A stretch of 64,000 nt of DNA. Origin: Blastomussa wellsi (Eukaryota; Cnidaria; Anthozoa; Scleractinia; Plerogyridae). Made by a program: the position numbers and the translations under genes. The notes under the pieces were generated by a model. That model saw only the letters and a list, made by a program, of their open reading frames with translations, did no database searches and had not been told where the DNA came from. This document shows positions 23,901 through 33,834 of this stretch, piece by piece. The stretch spans positions 1,386,006 through 1,450,005 of the forward strand of contig OX393570.1 of assembly GCA_947652115.1 (NCBI GenBank). The letters are read 5' to 3'. Numbering within the stretch: position 1 is the stretch's first letter; every line of letters starts with the position of its first letter.

Positions 23901-26900
23901 AGAACTTATTGGAAATTCAGTTGGAAATGACTTGTTTTGCCTTTAGAAACCCTTTGCAAGAGAGACTTACCCACAACAAAGACTCATGGAGAGGCAACTT
24001 GCTACAGCCGCACATCAACTGGCAGTGAACGACATAGAGGAAAAACTGGAGCAGACACAAAAGATGGAGCAAAACATAGAAAACAAGCATGGAGACCTCT
24101 TTTACTCTTTATACCACTCAGACTAGGACTCTCCGAAATGAACTCTGTTTATAATGAGCCATTCAAGGTAAGAAGAGTGAAATCTAAAATCAATTGCTAC
24201 AGTATGGCCATTTTAGCAACACTAAAGCTAAAGCTTGTCCCTGCTCAGAGGAAAATGTAAACAATGTTTTGTTACAGAAGACTACATTACTGCATTGAAA
24301 CCATTTACTGGCATTTGTTGTCAGTGGTGGCAAAGTGGAAGTGGAAAACAACTACCTCCCTCCCCCCGCCCCCTGTGGTTGTCGCCCCCTACGGTGAAAA
24401 AGGCCTGGTCACATGTTCATCGGTCCATAGGCTTTCCCAGTTTTTGTAACATTGCATGATATGGAGTATATCTAATCCTGGCCACTCCTAGCCACCTCAT
24501 TGATCAATTTATTATTTCTCATAACTATTTCATGTTCATTCAACAAACCATGTGATGAGAACAAAGAACCTGACATCAGTAATGCTGGAATGATATTAGA
24601 TTGCAGTGGCGGATCCAGGAAGAGGGTCGGGGGGGATCCGGCGCCCCCTTCCCTAACCGATTTTTTTTTTGTGAAATTCTCACATCAACAGGATCGCTTA
24701 TTATCACTAACTATGTCAAAGTTTGGACTCCCCCTGACAAAACTTCCTGGATTCACCCCTGGATTGGGAGTGGTGGAGGAGATGGCTGCAGCTACCCTTT
24801 GTGTGTTTTGTGAAGTGAGGATTTGTCCTTTATCTTTTCTTTCTTTCACTCTTTTTCAGGCATGCTTCACCTTCAGGCAATCTGTAGGAGTTATTGGTGG
24901 AAAACCTAATCATGCATATTACTTTATAGGATTTTACGGTAAATGCAAATTTGATTTCCTTGTGGCTTTGATCTGCTACCCCCAAAATAGTCACTGATTT
25001 CCATCTTGATTATGAACACTGGTTCATTATTTCTTGAGAGGTATGTCTCTGCGTGTATGTCTCAAGACTAGCCAACAAGCCACAGACCAGTAAAAGTTTC
25101 ATTTTGGCTAGTAGTGAAGATTCCAGGCATCTTGACACATGTAGAAGGAAACCACTAATGGTCTGACTTTTCAGAGCTATCAATGATATTTCATGTACAG
25201 CCATTTATCAGGCCTTTGTCATGAACAGGGTCTCAAAAAATCAGAAAACTGTCTTAAGGTTTGAGTGCCCTGGGCACACCTCCCTACCCAAACATATGTC
25301 GAGTACCCCTCCCCATACCCTGGTGCTTCAGAGTCAAGATACATGACATTTCAGGCCATGTTCATTCTAAAATACCGTACTGATTTATTTTTTCTCTGGC
25401 TAAAGGAAATAATCTGTTGTATCTCGACCCTCATACCACACAGCAAGCTGTGAACCCGGAAAGAATGAGCCAGATACCAGATGAGGTATGGATTTTATGA
25501 AATTATGCACTGCAAGACCGTTTGAAAGAAATTATACATTTGAAAAATACACATACTTTTAATTTGAAAGACATGTTTCGGATACTCTGAAACATGGGGG
25601 GAGGGGTGGGGTGATACTGGTTAAAGGGCTATGCGTCGGATTGTTGGGAAAGACATTCAGTTGCAACAGTGGTGTTCTGTTTTAGTATTCAGATTTCGTT
25701 TGTTTATATTTCGTAGAGTTATCACTGTGTACTTCCGAGCCGGATGAACATTTCAGATCTAGACCCGTCAATAGCCTTGGTAGGGAGAAGCTTGTTTAAA
25801 GGAGCTCTGTTATGGATGCCTCTCTTTCCAATCCTTTTCAATCTTCCTTTTTCACACCCATCCTTGCGTCTTCCTAGTTTATTCTTACCTCTGTGGTGTA
25901 TTTCTACCTTGGTAAACTATTATTTAACGTTCTCATGCGATTTGAAGGTTGTTATGCATTCCTGAAGTTGACTTGTTGGTGACTAAGCCTCTTTAAAGTA
26001 GCTACGTCATCGTTCGTGCACTTTGAAAAATTTATTAGCCTAAATTTTTGAAAATCGTCTTTCCCTATCCGTTTCAATCTTCTCCATCCTCAGCCATTCT
26101 TGTTCCTTTTTGGTTTGGTATCACTCCTTTGGTGTTTTTCTTCCTTAGCAAACTATTATTTTTGGGTTTCCCAAATTTTAAGGGTAATTTAGGTTGACAA
26201 AGAAATATCTCAAGATATCGTGATGTAGCTCTTTTAAGGTTAGGATCAGCAATTGAACGGCGTAATTTTACAGATAAGTGAATTAGTTGCATTGTAACTT
26301 TTGTGTTTTGACTTTGGCTGATCTCAAAATGATCTTAAAAACGTCTTTTCATTCGAGGATTAAAACCTGATTACGGTAAATGCGATTAGGGCTAATCCAG
26401 GCTCTTGGTCGAGTGCTGAGCTCGGTGCTGACCTGATGTGCCACGTGTTCTTGAGAAAGATATTTTGCAGACAGCGTGCTTCATCTTCTGCCAGTTCAAA
26501 GTCAAAGAACTTTAACAGTTTAAGCTCGTTATATTTAGTTTCCTTTTGCTCTTAAATTTCAGTCTCCCCCTCAGTGTTGTTGTCACGTTATTTTAGTTTA
26601 TGGCCCGCACATACACGTTTTCCCAACGTCCAATAAAGTAACCGTAAAACTGGCCTGTTTTAAACGACGTTTCGTGTAGCGATATGAAGCCTGTGTTCCA
26701 ATCAGATCTTTCTTTGTTGATATATGCTAGGATGTACTCGGATTAAAAGAAAAATCAGTAACCTCGGTTGTAAACTTTTTAAGGCTGTGGGGAAAACCCT
26801 AGCGTGTGACCATTTATATGAAAGCTATCGAGCAGTACTTCTTTCATGTGGTACTGTGACTAATATACAAGTGCTTGTTACAGCTCTGTCTATTGGTTTT

Positions 26901-27888
26901 CATTAATGTTCTTTGTTTTGTCTGTAGGGTTTTTTCTGTAACACAGAAGACGAGTTTGATAATCTATGTATACAGATTCGAGAGGTAAATCCTGTAGCTT
27001 GCGACAATTTTAACAAAATCATACCCCCCCCCCCCCCCCTTCCTTTAGAAAACGCCAGTCTAGAATTCAACAGGAAAACGGAAGCCGCAACGGACAATGG
27101 CTAAGAAGGATAGCACTTCAAAACGGATTGCAAAGCTCAGCTTCGATCGACAACCGCAAGGAAAAGGGATTTTCACGATCTTATGAGAGCTCTGCTAAGC
27201 CAAGCCAAACACCATTTCCTGGCATTATGGCATTATCACCAGTGAAGTCTGTCGGAGCAACAACGATGGTCCCAACAGGGGTCCTGCTAGATTGATTATA
27301 CAAAAGCTGAAAACTAAGGGTGGGTGGTTGCTTGAGCATGAACCAAACAAAAACAATTTTTACGTGACATTTTATTCGCTTGATCCGGGCCCCAACGTCG
27401 TGTGTGCGAAGAAAACGTTTTTACACACATAGGCTGTGTTTCTGTTCTGTTAGACAGTCCCTTCAAGCCTTGTTGTTGTGTATTTCAATAAGTGAAGCAA
27501 ATATCGAGCATAGTTGTTTCATATTCTTTGCAGCATATCCTTTCCGGTCACAGGAGACCCATGTTAGAGCTGGCCAATGAAAGACCACCTCACTGGCCTT
27601 CATTACAAATACCGCAACGACCTGGCGACGAGCTTAACTGCAGCCAGCAATCAGGTTAGAATTTAACCTTGTTCCCAGGGCTCTCCATCCCGTCCCCTTA
27701 GAAGGAGAAAACCCTGGAAACGAGGTTGCTTAGAATTCGCAATTTTTGAAAAAGTTCGAAATTTCAACTCCTTGCGAACCTCAAAACTCTAAAAATTTTG
27801 TTTTATTTTTTTAGATTTCACAGAGCTTAATTACGAGTCAGACGACGAAAAAGAATTTGATACTGATGGAGAATATGAAATTTTGTAG
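17935..27888 (+). CDS. ATG4: Autophagy cysteine protease ATG4
   Basis: Cytosolic C54 peptidase that trims Atg8/LC3/GABARAP precursors to expose their C-terminal Gly and later delipidates them. Fourteen exons: 17935-18058, 20390-20461, 21083-21181, 21872-21915, 22014-22068, 22703-22775, 23358-23437, 23947-24167, 24860-24938, 25406-25485, 25717-25779, 26928-26984, 27534-27654, 27815-27888. They give 413 aa with all phases closing (human ATG4B is 393 aa). Visible hallmarks: SRLWCTYRKNFPAIGG, the catalytic Cys in GWGCMLRCGQM, SIGSW-type glycine segment (KQIGSWFGPNT), HIAMDNTV, WRPLLLFIPLRLGL, GVIGGKPNHAYYFIG, the catalytic Asp and His in YLDPHTTQ, and DLDPSIAL. The protein ends in EYEIL, placed like the C-terminal LC3-interacting motif (FEIL) of ATG4B. 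A low-complexity insert lies between CKRDLP and AWRPLLL. The A/B subtype looks B-like but is not certain. Confidence 0.93.
19464..19498 (-). repeat. Fragment of the foldback repeat family
   Basis: TTTGGTTTTATCAACTGGGT followed by TGATAATGT is the reverse complement of the distal part of the 17308/28218/46219 family. Located in ATG4 intron 1. Confidence 0.6.
20053..20136. mobile_element. Small inverted-repeat element
   Basis: Perfect 12-bp inverted ends ACAGCCAGTCTG and CAGACTGGCTGT enclose about 60 bp. Located in ATG4 intron 1. Could be a tiny MITE or a hairpin; no TSD seen. Confidence 0.4.
21587..21745 (+). repeat. SINE copy lacking the tRNA head
   Basis: Begins TTAGGTAAGACACTTTACTC and ends near GACGCAGACTTTGCC. 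Closely matches the body of the copy at 22227-22460. Located in ATG4 intron 3. Confidence 0.7.
22227..22460 (+). mobile_element. tRNA-derived SINE with A and B boxes
   Basis: The head at 22230-22296 resembles a tRNA gene: box A-like TGGCCTAATGATTAGTG, then box B-like GGGTTTGAGACCC (consensus GGTTCGANTCC). The shared body follows (GGGCAAGACACTTTACTCTC, CACCCAGGTGTATGAAC). This is the most complete copy in the window and explains the truncated copies at 1-187, 5320-5440, 10660-10745 and 21587-21745. Not a functional tRNA: no acceptor-stem or cloverleaf could be closed. Located in ATG4 intron 5. Confidence 0.7.
22912..23089. mobile_element. MITE with CAGGGGCAGATC termini
   Basis: CAGGGGCAGATCCAG at the left and CTAGATCTGCCCCTG at the right are inverted repeats. 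178 bp in ATG4 intron 6. The TIR start resembles hAT-type ends, but no 8-bp TSD could be matched. Confidence 0.6.
24604..24761. mobile_element. MITE with CAGTGGCGGATCCAGG termini
   Basis: The left end CAGTGGCGGATCCAGG pairs imperfectly with the right end (complement CAGGGGTGAATCCAGG). 158 bp, with a GATTG direct repeat on each side. Located in the ATG4 intron before exon 9; probably the same superfamily as 22912-23089. Confidence 0.6.
25796..26250. repeat. Two diverged copies of a MITE family
   Basis: About 25796-25990 and 26050-26240 share TTTCAATCTTC, CTTTGGTGT and AGCAAACTATTATTT-like blocks. They are the reverse complement of the 6001-6233 element. Both lie in the ATG4 intron between exons 11 and 12. 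Confidence 0.5.
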
Positions 27889-28217
27889 TCTTTGAAACAA
27901 GCAGCGATTGGCATTCATTCATATTTAATTTTGTGACCGGTGCTCCGGAGATGGGAACATACGAGAGAAGCTAGCTCGTCCCAGGCTCTCCGTCGCGGTA
28001 ACAAGTGTTGTCGATGGACTGTGGACATTATTTTACGCCCTGTTGCTTAGCAACCCCCAGGATACCGCGGACTCGAACTGGGTGACGGGAAATCTTCGTT
28101 TCTGGGCATGCGTGCTATTTCTTTTCCCTTTACTGAGAGCCTAAGGCAGGCTTTTGAGGGTAGAGTGATGGTAAAAACGTCATTTAATATTTTGAATCAA
28201 ACTTAGTTTGTAAGTAT

Positions 28218-28219
28218 AG

Positions 28220-28264
<45 letters not shown>

Positions 28265-28463
28265 GTATAACAATATAATTTGGTTTTATCAACTGGGTTG
28301 ATAATGTCAATTGGCCACCGTAAAGAGTTTCAAGAGCTGACGTTTCGAGCGTTAGCTCTTCGGAGTCGCTCCGACGAAGGGCTAACGCTCGAAACGTCAG
28401 CTCTTGAATCTCTTTACGGTGGCCAATTGACATTATCAACCCAGCTGATAAAACCAAATTATA
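28218..28463. mobile_element. Foldback retroelement-like repeat with 15-bp TSD
   Basis: TTAGTTTGTAAGTAT at 28203-28217 and 28464-28478 flanks this 246-bp element. It contains two inverted arms of about 100 bp (GGTGGCCAATTGACATTATC and its complement) around a central GGAGTCGCTCC palindrome. Each arm carries GCTAACGCTCGAAACGTCAG, which resembles the stem-II/GAAAC/GUC part of a hammerhead ribozyme. A TSD of this length fits target-primed insertion better than DNA transposition. Confidence 0.75.
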
Positions 28464-30079
28464 TTAGTTTGTAAGTATCTCGATGAATGGGCATGGACAC
28501 GTGTTGAAACCACAAAGTTTGCAATCGCTATGATTACACACTGCTGTTAGCCCATTATTTTATTTTCTTGCATCAAATCTGTGAAGCAGTTTTATCACTC
28601 CGCTATCACGGTAAATGGATTTGTAGTCGTCACGCGTGCGCGTGAATCGTGGTTGTGCGTGTCGTGCGATCTCGGCGTGACGCGCACGCCTTGGTGCACA
28701 AGAAAAAAAAACGTGTAACTTCAGGAGGAAAGGGAATATCAATTTCACTTTAGCCATCAACACTTAAATACATACGGGAGTTGGCGCTTCTTTTTTCATC
28801 ATTTTACTAGTTTTTGTTTCAGTTGCAAGTTTAAATAGTCTTTATTCAGGTCACAAAGTGATTTTTTACTTTTTGGGATCAGGGCTATTGGGTCGCAGCC
28901 CAGGCGTCTGGGATCAGGATCAGCAAACCTTGATATCGAATCAGAGAAATTTGGTAGAATCGGGGATCACACTTGCTCACGTTTTTGTGATCAGGGATCA
29001 GAATTTAGGGCCAAAAAATTGAGATCACTGACGGAAAAATATACCTTGTTACGACACTGCTTTATTCGTCATTGTCATTTGTTAAATATTGGTGTTTCGG
29101 GTGTTTTTTTTTTTAATTCCAAAACTATTGAATGCGATAAAACAGACAAAAGGGAGACCACAAAGCAGCCGGGTGTATGAGAATCGGAATTAAAGATTAT
29201 GGAAGATGAATGATATATTTTAAGATCACGGTGTTTTTCTAATTAAGAGGAAAACAAATAATGTATATGTATACCAGGAGAAATATTTTTAATGTATATG
29301 TAATTCCAAATAAATTATAATGGCACTTTTGCTTTCTAGTTTGTAATTTCCATTCTATCTGATCAGTTGCTCGATTTTCGGTTGGGCCATTTTATTCCTT
29401 TTCTCAGCAAGCCCTGTCTTCGTGTTTCTTGGGAGGGAATAACAGGTTAGGGTTTTAAATTCACGTTTAGGATAAGAAAGGTAATACGTTTGTTGCCCTA
29501 CTCGGTCCTACCAGTCACTCAAGTGACTCGAGTTTCCGTGATTTCTAACGTCTTCGCAAGATCTTGCTCGCGCTTGCCGAAGAGAAGGCTTACTGTACAA
29601 AATGTAAGCGACCATTCTACTTGTGTATTCTTGTAGCCCGCGTAAAAGGTCCCCCTTGTCCGTAACTTTTTCCCGATTCCCACTGCCCCCTTGCCCCCTC
29701 CTCCCCCTACTCCCGAGAGGGGGTACTCACTAAAATTTAGGATAGGTGTGTGCCGCGGAATCCTGAGGAGGTTATTAAACCCTGCACCCAAGATAAACAA
29801 AACGGAATTTGGCCTCTAGTTTTAAGGCCCAAATCGCCCGACCAAATAACACAAGAAAGAACAAAAACCAAGAAAGGTATAAACGGGTCAACTTTATTTC
29901 TTTAACAGACGTCGTCGCCCACGAGTGTTATACTTACTGTAAATATTTCGAACGCTTAAAATTTCGGACGGTTTTGTTTTCGGACAATTAAAATCGTCCG
30001 AAATTTTGCAATTAACGGTATACAGGCTTGTGTACCATCGTGGATAATGAAACGTTCCCTGATCCATGGCACCATGAAC

Positions 30080-30295
30080 TGGACTGCGAGCAGCCTCCGG
30101 CTTTTGCTCTAAATTCAGTGGAATGCGAAAAGTGAAAGATGGAAGAACGCGTTACACGAGCCACGAGCTACGAGTAGCGCGGGCGCCGGGCACTCCCGAG
30201 TTTAATACTCGTGGCACGTGCTATTCGATCTTTCGCTTTTTTCGCATTCGTCTCCTCTGACTTTAGAGCAAATTAAAAGAGACTGCTTGCAGTCT
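30080..30295. repeat. Imperfect foldback element
   Basis: TTTGCTCTAAA near 30102 and TTTAGAGCAAA near 30262 are inverted, as are GCGAAAAG.GAAAGAT and ATCTTTCGCTT further in. Outer GACTGCGAGCAG / GACTGCTTGCAGTC motifs extend the symmetry. Non-coding. Confidence 0.5.
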
Positions 30296-32101
30296 ATCAT
30301 GTACAGGCTACGCTCGCTGTCTTTCTAGGCATGGTGAATGCGCTACAGTTGAAACGGCGTGTGTGTTCTAACCAAAACAAGCTACCCTAAGCTTTAAAAT
30401 GTCAAGAGTGTCGCGAAGTTAACAACGTTATCATGATAAATCTTGACGAAAGAATGAAATCTATAACCCATGATGATTGCACTAAACAGAGTAAAATACC
30501 CTAAATTGTCCATATAAAATTGAAACTCGCGCTGCGCGAAGGCGTCTATTTCCACAGTGTCGGACAAAACACAGAAGCGCGGAAGTATAAAAACTTGTAC
30601 ACTTGAAAAATTCGTGTGAGGTGCAAATAAGCATTCTGATAAGACCTACGAACTTTAAAAATGTTTAGGAGAAAACGGAAGCTCCAATATAATAACTTAT
30701 TGTTTTATTTTTGTTACAAACGTGATGGTGGTAAAGTCTTTTTATGCTTGTAACTAACGACAGCTAACCTTGATTCCTGTCGCATAGCTGTTTTTCAAAA
30801 TATCAAAAAATTGTTTCTAATATGTTGCCCTCGAATCTATTTGTTTTCCATGTATGTTTCCTTAACCAGTAGATTGCCATGGAAGTGGAAGTTTGTTTGA
30901 AGAGCACTGGTGCAAATAAAACAGGATTAAAGATAAGCTATCGAACAGAATTGAGAAGGTCAGCGCCGGGATATGGGATGGGAAACACATTGCATTTGTT
31001 CAAACGCTGGAAAAATCGCACTCATAAACGACACAAATTGCAGTCATTACTCAAAATTACTCGTCCAATCTAAATAAATTCTTGTAATTAGTAACGTTGA
31101 AATACACTTAGCCACGCGCGCGCACATGCATTCACTGGTGGCCTGTTTGAAAAGCAATTTAGAGAGCCAGTCAAAACACGCCAGAGAACTAAACAAACCA
31201 AATCATGACCCGCAGTTGGGGGGATGTAAGAAAGTGCCTGCAAGAAAAACTTGCACGATTATACAAAGCTGTGCGGCTCGACTAATCGACATGATCTAAT
31301 TATACACATTTGGGTGCCGCCGGAACTTTTGCACAAGACTTTACACCATAAAGTTGATAATAAAACTTTGTTTAAAACTTGTAAATTAAGGTGAAAGCGA
31401 AATAAAGATTGGTTAGAATTGGCTGTAAAATGTAATCGCTTTAACATCGAACTATTTGCCAGATACGTGCAAGAACGTTCTAGATCGGTGATCATATTTT
31501 GTCGTCATGTTTGTCATTAGAGTTTGTGATCATGCGACCGACAATGAACCCAAGCTAAATCAAAACCATGTTTATCTAAGAAAATCGTGAAGCTGGTGCA
31601 AAAGATATAAATACGTGTAATGGTTTATAATTTTACACTCAGCAAATCGTGTTTCTATAAATCTGTCTTCCTGTGCGTAAAAATATCACGCCGGTTTGTA
31701 CCCCCCGGCGGGTAATAAACTCTTAGAAGTTATATGTAGTCGAGTGTCGACATGTACTATTTGACCTTCCCACAGAAGGCCAAAATTACAGATCTCAAAA
31801 ACAACATCGGCAGAAAATTCGCGTAAAGACAGGACGCATCTATCAACGCTAGCTTTATTTGCATTAAATCTTACAGGTTTGGAAGTAAGCCTGAAAAAAT
31901 AGATTGTAAAATAAATTACTTTCTGTCTTCGAGAATGAACATTTGTAGATATTCTATCACTTATAAACGCGAATGACGACATTTGATTTCTTCCATCGTA
32001 AATACGACTCTGTACAAATTTGACGCAAGATTTTTTAAAAATGTGTTTTTGATTAAATGATAAATCTGTAGATATTCTATCAATTCAGTTACGACATGTG
32101 T

Positions 32102-32107
32102 TTTATT
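32102..32107 (-). promoter_or_regulatory. Candidate polyadenylation signal of Zic
   Basis: TTTATT on the plus strand reads AATAAA on the coding strand, about 240 bp after the Zic stop codon. Other signals in this AT-rich DNA are possible. Confidence 0.3.
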
Positions 32108-32343
32108 TAGACGCGAAAATATCGAAAACGAAACGAATTTGCAAATTGTGAAAAAGAATTAAAGATCTCGAATTTCTATCTGGATTTTAAATAATGGCGA
32201 TTTGCGTTAGTGTAAAAAATGTTACAAGTTCATCTGGCTACGCAAACGTGCTTCAAGTTGTAAGAAAGAATGCTTTCAAGACGACAGTTCTTTGAAAAGT
32301 ACGCTATTAATTTGGCATAGTCTCAATAAAGCGAGAGTTCAAA

Positions 32344-33834
32344 TTAGCTTGACGTTTCTTCTTTCACAGGCAAAGCATTCGCTGAATTTTTTGGTGATGG
32401 TTGAGCCAGGGCAAACCATGGTGGCATATTTCTGGAAGCGTTAGAACTGTTCAGTTGAAGTTCAGCTTGCGAGATCACGGCCAAGCTTTCGCTTCTGTCC
32501 AAAGCCAGGCCACTATTTGCAGTCTTCAAATGCATCTTTAAATGCTTTCTAAGAGAGCTCGGATGCGTGTAGCTCTTGCCGCAGCTTGGCACTCGGCATA
32601 GGTACGGTTTATCTGCTGTGTGGACATGCGAGTGCTTCTTACGATCGCTAGAGTTGGCGAAACGACGATTGCAACCAGGAAATTCACAAACGAAAGGCTT
32701 CTCTCCCGTGTGGGTGCGTTTGTGAATCTTGAGGTTTTCCGAGCGCGCAAACGTCTTTCCGCAATCAGCAAACGGGCACGAGAATGGCTTCTCCCCTGTG
32801 TGAACGCGTATGTGATTGATAAGCTTGTACTTTGCTTTGAATGGTTTCTCTCCCCTGTGGCACTCGCTCCACATGCAGATGTGTGAAGAATTGCCATCGC
32901 TTCCTCCCACGTGCTCTAATGAAAGGTGCTTTACCAACTCGGCTAACGTTGGATAAACGGTATCGCAGGGAACGGATATTTTGTTCCTTTGCGAGGTCCA
33001 CCTGCACACGAACTCCGGCTTTCCTTGGGGTCTTATGTAACGAAGAAATGCACCGTTGGATGACAATTCCATGGACGGCACTAGGCTAGTGGGCGAGGGC
33101 ACGAAGCTGGCTTTCACTGCATTCAGCGGGCTTGGACGAGGCAAAGCGACGCTTCCTTGAGGTTCGCCGTTATTCGCCGGTACACGAGAGGTCTCCGTTT
33201 GCGAATCGCTACTACTGCTGCTGCTGGACTCTGATCTCGGTGACGCCTGAACGTTCGGCGATATAGCTGCGTTGTTGAAGGCGGCGGCGTGTTGCGCGTC
33301 TTGTCCAAACGTTTGAGACGGCAGCGGAGCTGGAGCGCTGGAGAAACTCGGAATATTGATGGGATGGAGAGCAACGTTGCTCGTTGTGAAGATCGTTTGT
33401 TGAAACGCAGAAGGGGGCGGTGTAGGAACAACGAGATTCGCCGCGGATGAAGCTGTCACGTCCACGGAGATGGTGTGAGCTGGTAACGATACAGAAGGCA
33501 GCGTTACTGTGTGTTCACGGCGTAGCAGGAACTCTCTTCCACGGGCAGCCAGCGATGAATATGCAGCTGGGACAGGATAATTGGTCTGAAGGTTAAACGC
33601 CCCTTGAGAACCACCCCCTGATAGAGTGTGGATAAAATCGTGCGCACCCGGCCGAAAACCGGTCAGATGCATGGGAGAATCCGCGTACGTATATCCATGA
33701 TTAACGTCTTGGGCCACTTCAGCGCTATCAGGCATGATTGGTCTCTGCAGGCCAAACGGAGGGATGGAAGGACTATGGCTCGTCAAACATTCGAAAATGC
33801 TCGGGTAATTTCGCGTTAGAGGAGCAGCCTCCAT
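32344..33834 (-). CDS. ZIC: Zic-family zinc-finger transcription factor
   Basis: Intronless 496-aa nuclear DNA-binding protein. Zic factors act in neural, mesodermal and, in cnidarians, tentacle/nerve patterning. Five C2H2 fingers lie at about residues 275-435. Finger one is atypical with a long loop between its cysteines (FVCRWTSQ...C); fingers one and two carry the tandem CxW motif (CRW, CMWSEC). Then come [58 protein letters not shown] and the family signature [15 protein letters not shown]. The N-terminal half is Ser/Pro/Ala-rich with a ZOC-like GREFLLRR. The C-terminus is PVKEETSS, containing a VKEE sumoylation consensus. The start at 33834 is the first Met, and the finger frame is open throughout. 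The member (Zic A-D type) cannot be assigned. Confidence 0.95.
   Translation of the reverse strand: MEAAPLTRNYPSIFECLTSHSPSIPPFGLQRPIMPDSAEVAQDVNHGYTYADSPMHLTGFRPGAHDFIHTLSGGGSQGAFNLQTNYPVPAAYSSLAARGREFLLRREHTVTLPSVSLPAHTISVDVTASSAANLVVPTPPPSAFQQTIFTTSNVALHPINIPSFSSAPAPLPSQTFGQDAQHAAAFNNAAISPNVQASPRSESSSSSSSDSQTETSRVPANNGEPQGSVALPRPSPLNAVKASFVPSPTSLVPSMELSSNGAFLRYIRPQGKPEFVCRWTSQRNKISVPCDTVYPTLAELVKHLSLEHVGGSDGNSSHICMWSECHRGEKPFKAKYKLINHIRVHTGEKPFSCPFADCGKTFARSENLKIHKRTHTGEKPFVCEFPGCNRRFANSSDRKKHSHVHTADKPYLCRVPSCGKSYTHPSSLRKHLKMHLKTANSGLALDRSESLAVISQAELQLNSSNASRNMPPWFALAQPSPKNSANALPVKEETSS

Larger units (their letters stand above)
27889..32343. other. Intergenic region between ATG4 and Zic
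   Basis: No convincing gene. Holds the foldback element 28218-28463, a GGGATCAGG-rich repeat (28870-29030), the inverted-repeat region 30080-30295, and AT-rich DNA that should include the Zic 3' UTR near 32100-32343. Short open frames (for example 29519-29800 and 30879-31073) have no family signature. Confidence 0.5.

Noticed and set aside
24500..24997. 165-codon frame in the ATG4 gene
   Set aside because: It runs through a MITE and then ATG4 exon 9; the true exon is 24860-24938.
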